The notes under the pieces are model-generated. The model did no database searches. It had not been told where the DNA came from and saw nothing but the letters and a program-made list of their open reading frames with translations. The position numbers and the translations under genes are program-made. A DNA stretch of 64,000 bases from Bacteroidales bacterium (GTDB lineage: Bacteria; Bacteroidota; Bacteroidia; Bacteroidales; UBA932): assembly GCA_017399905.1 (NCBI GenBank), contig JAFQAR010000020.1, forward strand, positions 1 through 64,000, read 5' to 3'. Shown here one piece after another: positions 61,489 through 64,000 of the stretch; position 1 is the first letter of the stretch; the number at the start of each line of letters is the position of its first letter.

Positions 61489-62904
61489 ATGTTGAAGCAA
61501 GGCTTAGAACTGAAGCAGACCCAGAAGCTGTCTCCTCTTCAGATCCAGACCATCAAGCTGATAGAGCTTCCGATACAGGAGCTCGAGCAGAGGATACGTA
61601 AGGAACTGGAGGAGAATCCTGTGCTGGATGAGGATCTTCCGAGCGAGAAGGAGGATGAGGGCGAGGCTCCGAGGGAGGTGTCGCTTTCCGACTACAAGGA
61701 GGACGACTCGATTCCGAGCTACCGCCTCAGGTCCGACAATTACAACTCCAAGGAAGAACGTCCTCAGTACAATACGTTCTCGGTGAAGGAAAGCTTTACC
61801 CAGAGCCTCCAGGAGCAGCTGGGCTACCGCAATCTGACCGAACATCAGTATGCTGTGGCATCCTTCATCATCGGAAGTCTTGATGACGACGGCTATCTGC
61901 GCAGAAGCATCGACAGCATTGTGGACGACCTTTCGTTCCGTGCCAATGTCGAGACAGACGAGCAGGAGGTGCTTGATATGCTGAAGATAGTCCAGGAGTT
62001 CGATCCTGCCGGTGTCGGAGCCCGCGACCTGCGTGAGTGTCTTCTTCTTCAGATCCGTTTCATGAAGAAGACCCCGGAAGTCGAAAACGCGACCAAGATA
62101 CTCAAGAACTATTTCAACGAGTTCACGAACAAGCATTTCCAGAAGATAATGACCCGTATGGGACTGACGGAGGAGGAGCTCAAGGCGGCCATGTCCAAGA
62201 TCCTCAAGCTCAATCCTTCACCGGGAGGTCAGCTGGACGATTCGTATACGGATCAGGCCCAGCAGATAGTTCCGGATTTTGTACTTGAATACAAGGACGG
62301 TCAGCTGCTTCTGTCCATGCCTCGTTTCTCTGTTCCTGAACTGAAGGTGAACAGGAAATATGCGGATATACTCATAGATGCCGCAAATTCGTCGGAAAGG
62401 GAAAAGAAGGAGGCGGCTGCTTTCGTGAAGAAGAAGCTCGATTCCGCAAAATGGTTTGTCGAGGCTATAAAGCAGAGACATAACACCCTCTCCAGCACCA
62501 TGCAGGCAATAGTCGACTATCAGCATGACTATTTCGTGGACGGAGACGAGACCAATCTGAAGCCTATGGTGCTCAAGGATATCGCCGAGAAGACAGGATT
62601 TGACATTTCAACGATATCGAGAGTGGTCAACAGCAAATATATAGAGACCCATTTCGGAATCTACTCCCTCAAATATTTCTTCTCGGAAGGACTCGAGAAC
62701 CAGGATGGAGAGGAAGTGTCTACCCGTGAGCTCAAGAAGGCTCTTCAGGAATGTGTGGACAATGAGAACAAGCGCAAGCCTCTTACAGATGACGAACTGG
62801 TAGAAAAGATGACTGAGAAGGGCTACAAGGTGGCCAGAAGGACCATAGCGAAGTACAGGGACCAGCTCGGAATACCGAAGGCAAGGCTAAGAAAAGAGCT
62901 GTAA
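61489..62904 (+). CDS. rpoN: RNA polymerase sigma-54 factor
   Basis: Alternative sigma factor needing enhancer-binding ATPases. Region I starts QGLELKQTQKLSPLQIQTIKL and is followed by an acidic region II. The core-binding domain has the FDPAGVGARDLRECL motif. The C-terminal DNA-binding part ends with the RpoN box (ARRTIAKYRDQLGIPKAR). Length 471. A hairpin follows 16 bases after the stop. Confidence 0.97.
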   Translation: MLKQGLELKQTQKLSPLQIQTIKLIELPIQELEQRIRKELEENPVLDEDLPSEKEDEGEAPREVSLSDYKEDDSIPSYRLRSDNYNSKEERPQYNTFSVKESFTQSLQEQLGYRNLTEHQYAVASFIIGSLDDDGYLRRSIDSIVDDLSFRANVETDEQEVLDMLKIVQEFDPAGVGARDLRECLLLQIRFMKKTPEVENATKILKNYFNEFTNKHFQKIMTRMGLTEEELKAAMSKILKLNPSPGGQLDDSYTDQAQQIVPDFVLEYKDGQLLLSMPRFSVPELKVNRKYADILIDAANSSEREKKEAAAFVKKKLDSAKWFVEAIKQRHNTLSSTMQAIVDYQHDYFVDGDETNLKPMVLKDIAEKTGFDISTISRVVNSKYIETHFGIYSLKYFFSEGLENQDGEEVSTRELKKALQECVDNENKRKPLTDDELVEKMTEKGYKVARRTIAKYRDQLGIPKARLRKEL

Positions 62905-62920
62905 TCATAAGAAAAAGAAA

Positions 62921-62957
62921 AATCCGCCGTTGTTTTATGCTAAGACAACGGCGGATT
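62921..62957 (+). terminator. Terminator after rpoN
   Basis: Arms 62921-62933 (AATCCGCCGTTGT) and 62945-62957 are perfect reverse complements around an 11-base loop, followed by CTTCTTTC. It sits just upstream of the radC promoter. Confidence 0.8.
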
Positions 62958-62970
62958 CTTCTTTCGGACG

Positions 62971-62978
62971 TAGCTTTG
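62971..62978 (+). promoter_or_regulatory. -7 promoter element of radC
   Basis: TAGCTTTG, a perfect TAnnTTTG, ending four bases before ATG 62983. Transcription would start close to that ATG, so a leaderless message or use of ATG 62989 is likely. Confidence 0.6.
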
Positions 62979-62982
62979 CTGC

Positions 62983-63675
62983 ATGAGGATGAAGGATTTA
63001 TGTCTGGATGACAGACCGAGGGAGAGGATGCTGGAGAAGGGAGCCGGGACGCTCAGCAACGCTGAGCTGCTGGCGATTCTGCTGCGTACGGGGACCGGAA
63101 CCATGAATGTGGTGGAGGTCGCACGGGCACTGCTTCGGAGTGCGGACGGGCGGCTGAACGGAGTGGCCGCCATGACGCCGGAGAAGCTGTGCGAAGTGAA
63201 GGGCATCGGCCTGAGCAAGGCCGTGACCGTGGCTGCCGCTTTCGAGCTTGGGAGAAGGGCGGCGCTCGAGCCTGTCGTCACGGACAGGACCCCGGTATCT
63301 TCCCCGAGGACGGTGTTCAGGATGATGCTTCCTCTTCTGCGTGGACTTGACCATGAGGAATGTTGGGCGATCTTCCTCAATCGTGCCAATTACCTGCTCG
63401 GAAAGGAGAGGATGAGTGTGGGAGGAATGGACTCGACCGTCATGGACTGCAAGGCCATATTGCGCAGGGCTCTGGACCGAAAGGCCAGCGGAGTGATCCT
63501 CGTGCATAACCATCCCTCAGGCTGCGCCATGCCTGGAAAGGCGGACATCGGCCAGACCGCAGTGCTGAGGAAAGCTCTTCAGTCGTGTGACATACAGCTT
63601 CTCGACCATGTCGTCATCGCTGAAGACAGCTGGTACAGCTTTGCGGATGAACAGCTTGTAAATGAAAAATTTTGA
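62983..63675 (+). CDS. radC: RadC family protein (JAB/MPN metalloprotein)
   Basis: RadC-like protein; despite the name, a DNA-repair role is not established. Residues 1 to about 80 form helix-hairpin-helix DNA-binding-like repeats (LSNAELLAILLRTGTG, LCEVKGIGLSKAVTV). The C-terminal JAB/MPN domain has the metal motif HNHPSG (His175, His177) with a downstream Asp (ADIGQT). Length 230. The preferred start may be ATG 62989, because the promoter lies four bases from 62983. Confidence 0.93.
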   Translation: MRMKDLCLDDRPRERMLEKGAGTLSNAELLAILLRTGTGTMNVVEVARALLRSADGRLNGVAAMTPEKLCEVKGIGLSKAVTVAAAFELGRRAALEPVVTDRTPVSSPRTVFRMMLPLLRGLDHEECWAIFLNRANYLLGKERMSVGGMDSTVMDCKAILRRALDRKASGVILVHNHPSGCAMPGKADIGQTAVLRKALQSCDIQLLDHVVIAEDSWYSFADEQLVNEKF

Positions 63676-63701
63676 CTTGGAGAAAAATAAGGATATATTT
63701 G
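63671..63701 (+). promoter_or_regulatory. Promoter of upp
   Basis: TTTG (63671-63674), a 19-base spacer and TATATTTG (63694-63701) match the Bacteroidetes promoter fully. The -33 element overlaps the end of radC. The upp ATG is 21 bases further on. Confidence 0.8.
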
Positions 63702-63722
63702 CATAGATAAACCTTTTACACC

Positions 63723-64000
63723 ATGAAAGTCATAAATCTCGGTCAGAAGAACTCGATTCTCAACAAGTTCGTGGCGCAGATGCGCGACAAGGATGTACAG
63801 AAAGACAGCATGCGTTTCCGCAGAAATCTTGAAAGATTAGGTGAAATCTTCGCATATGAGATAAGCCAGACGCTCAATCCTTCAGAGAAGTCCTATGTGA
63901 CCCCTCTCGGAATTGCCAACATCCCGACGTATGATGACAAGATCGTTGTTGCGACAATCCTTCGTGCAGGTCTTCCGCTCCATCAGGGAATCCTCAATTA
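63723..64000 (+). CDS. upp: Uracil phosphoribosyltransferase (5' part, cut by window edge)
   Basis: Salvages uracil to UMP with PRPP. The open frame from ATG 63723 to the window edge shows MKVINLGQKNSILNKFVAQM, an N-terminal tail seen in Bacteroidetes enzymes, and TPLGIANIPTYDDKIVVATI followed by LRAGLPLHQGIL, the family core. About 92 of roughly 215 residues are visible; the PRPP-binding motif lies outside. It has its own full promoter. Confidence 0.9.
   Translation, partial: MKVINLGQKNSILNKFVAQMRDKDVQKDSMRFRRNLERLGEIFAYEISQTLNPSEKSYVTPLGIANIPTYDDKIVVATILRAGLPLHQGILN

Overview
The window is chromosomal DNA of a Bacteroidetes bacterium, most likely of the order Bacteroidales. Three things point there: SusC/SusD nutrient-import pairs, promoters of the TTTG / TAnnTTTG type, and family-typical proteins such as DUF4837, DUF4302, a PorV-like barrel and an FtsI with a PASTA tail. 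The genus cannot be fixed by eye. There is no transposase, CRISPR array or rRNA operon. No gene-free stretch exceeds 300 bp; the longest is 40121-40392.

Layout. 1-1061 (minus): truB (cut by the left edge) and rpiB. 1198-3389 (plus): an AT-richer pair, a C10 cysteine-protease lipoprotein and an unknown lipoprotein. 3487-20585 (minus): a complete division and cell-wall (dcw) operon, mraZ-rsmH-ftsL-ftsI-murE-mraY-murD-ftsW-murG-murC-ftsQ-ftsA-ftsZ, followed by gltX. Four TTCCA boxes at an exact 10-bp period precede mraZ and look like a MraZ operator. 20696-27810: housekeeping genes (M23 peptidase, HD protein, glyA, SpoU methyltransferase, DUF819 membrane protein, groES-groEL). 27959-32822 (minus): a simple SusC-SusD pair.

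32933-50511 is the most unusual part. Two SusC/SusD operons diverge from a central serine recombinase. The minus operon encodes SusC, SusD, a zinc metallopeptidase lipoprotein and a DUF4302 lipoprotein. The plus operon encodes SusC, SusD, an unknown lipoprotein, a subtilisin-like protease with a type IX secretion sorting domain, and a PorV-like barrel. The arrangement is nearly mirror-symmetric. The two upstream regions share three elements in inverted orientation, and the two ends carry the same 62-nt terminator element (58/62 identical) in inverted orientation. A 13-14 nt core recurs at all four boundaries with alternating orientation. Only the minus operon has a recognisable promoter, and it lies inside the segment bounded by the central repeats. 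I infer a possible recombinase-controlled switch between two protein/peptide-harvesting loci. Shared regulation of duplicated loci is the main alternative.

50615-64000: rpsT and tRNA-Glu, an envelope/isoprenoid operon (M23 peptidase, dxr, rseP, DUF4837 lipoprotein), then ruvX, def, a phosphohexomutase, a LysM M23 peptidase, miaB, a lipoprotein-SPOR-rpoN group, radC and the start of upp, which is cut by the right edge.
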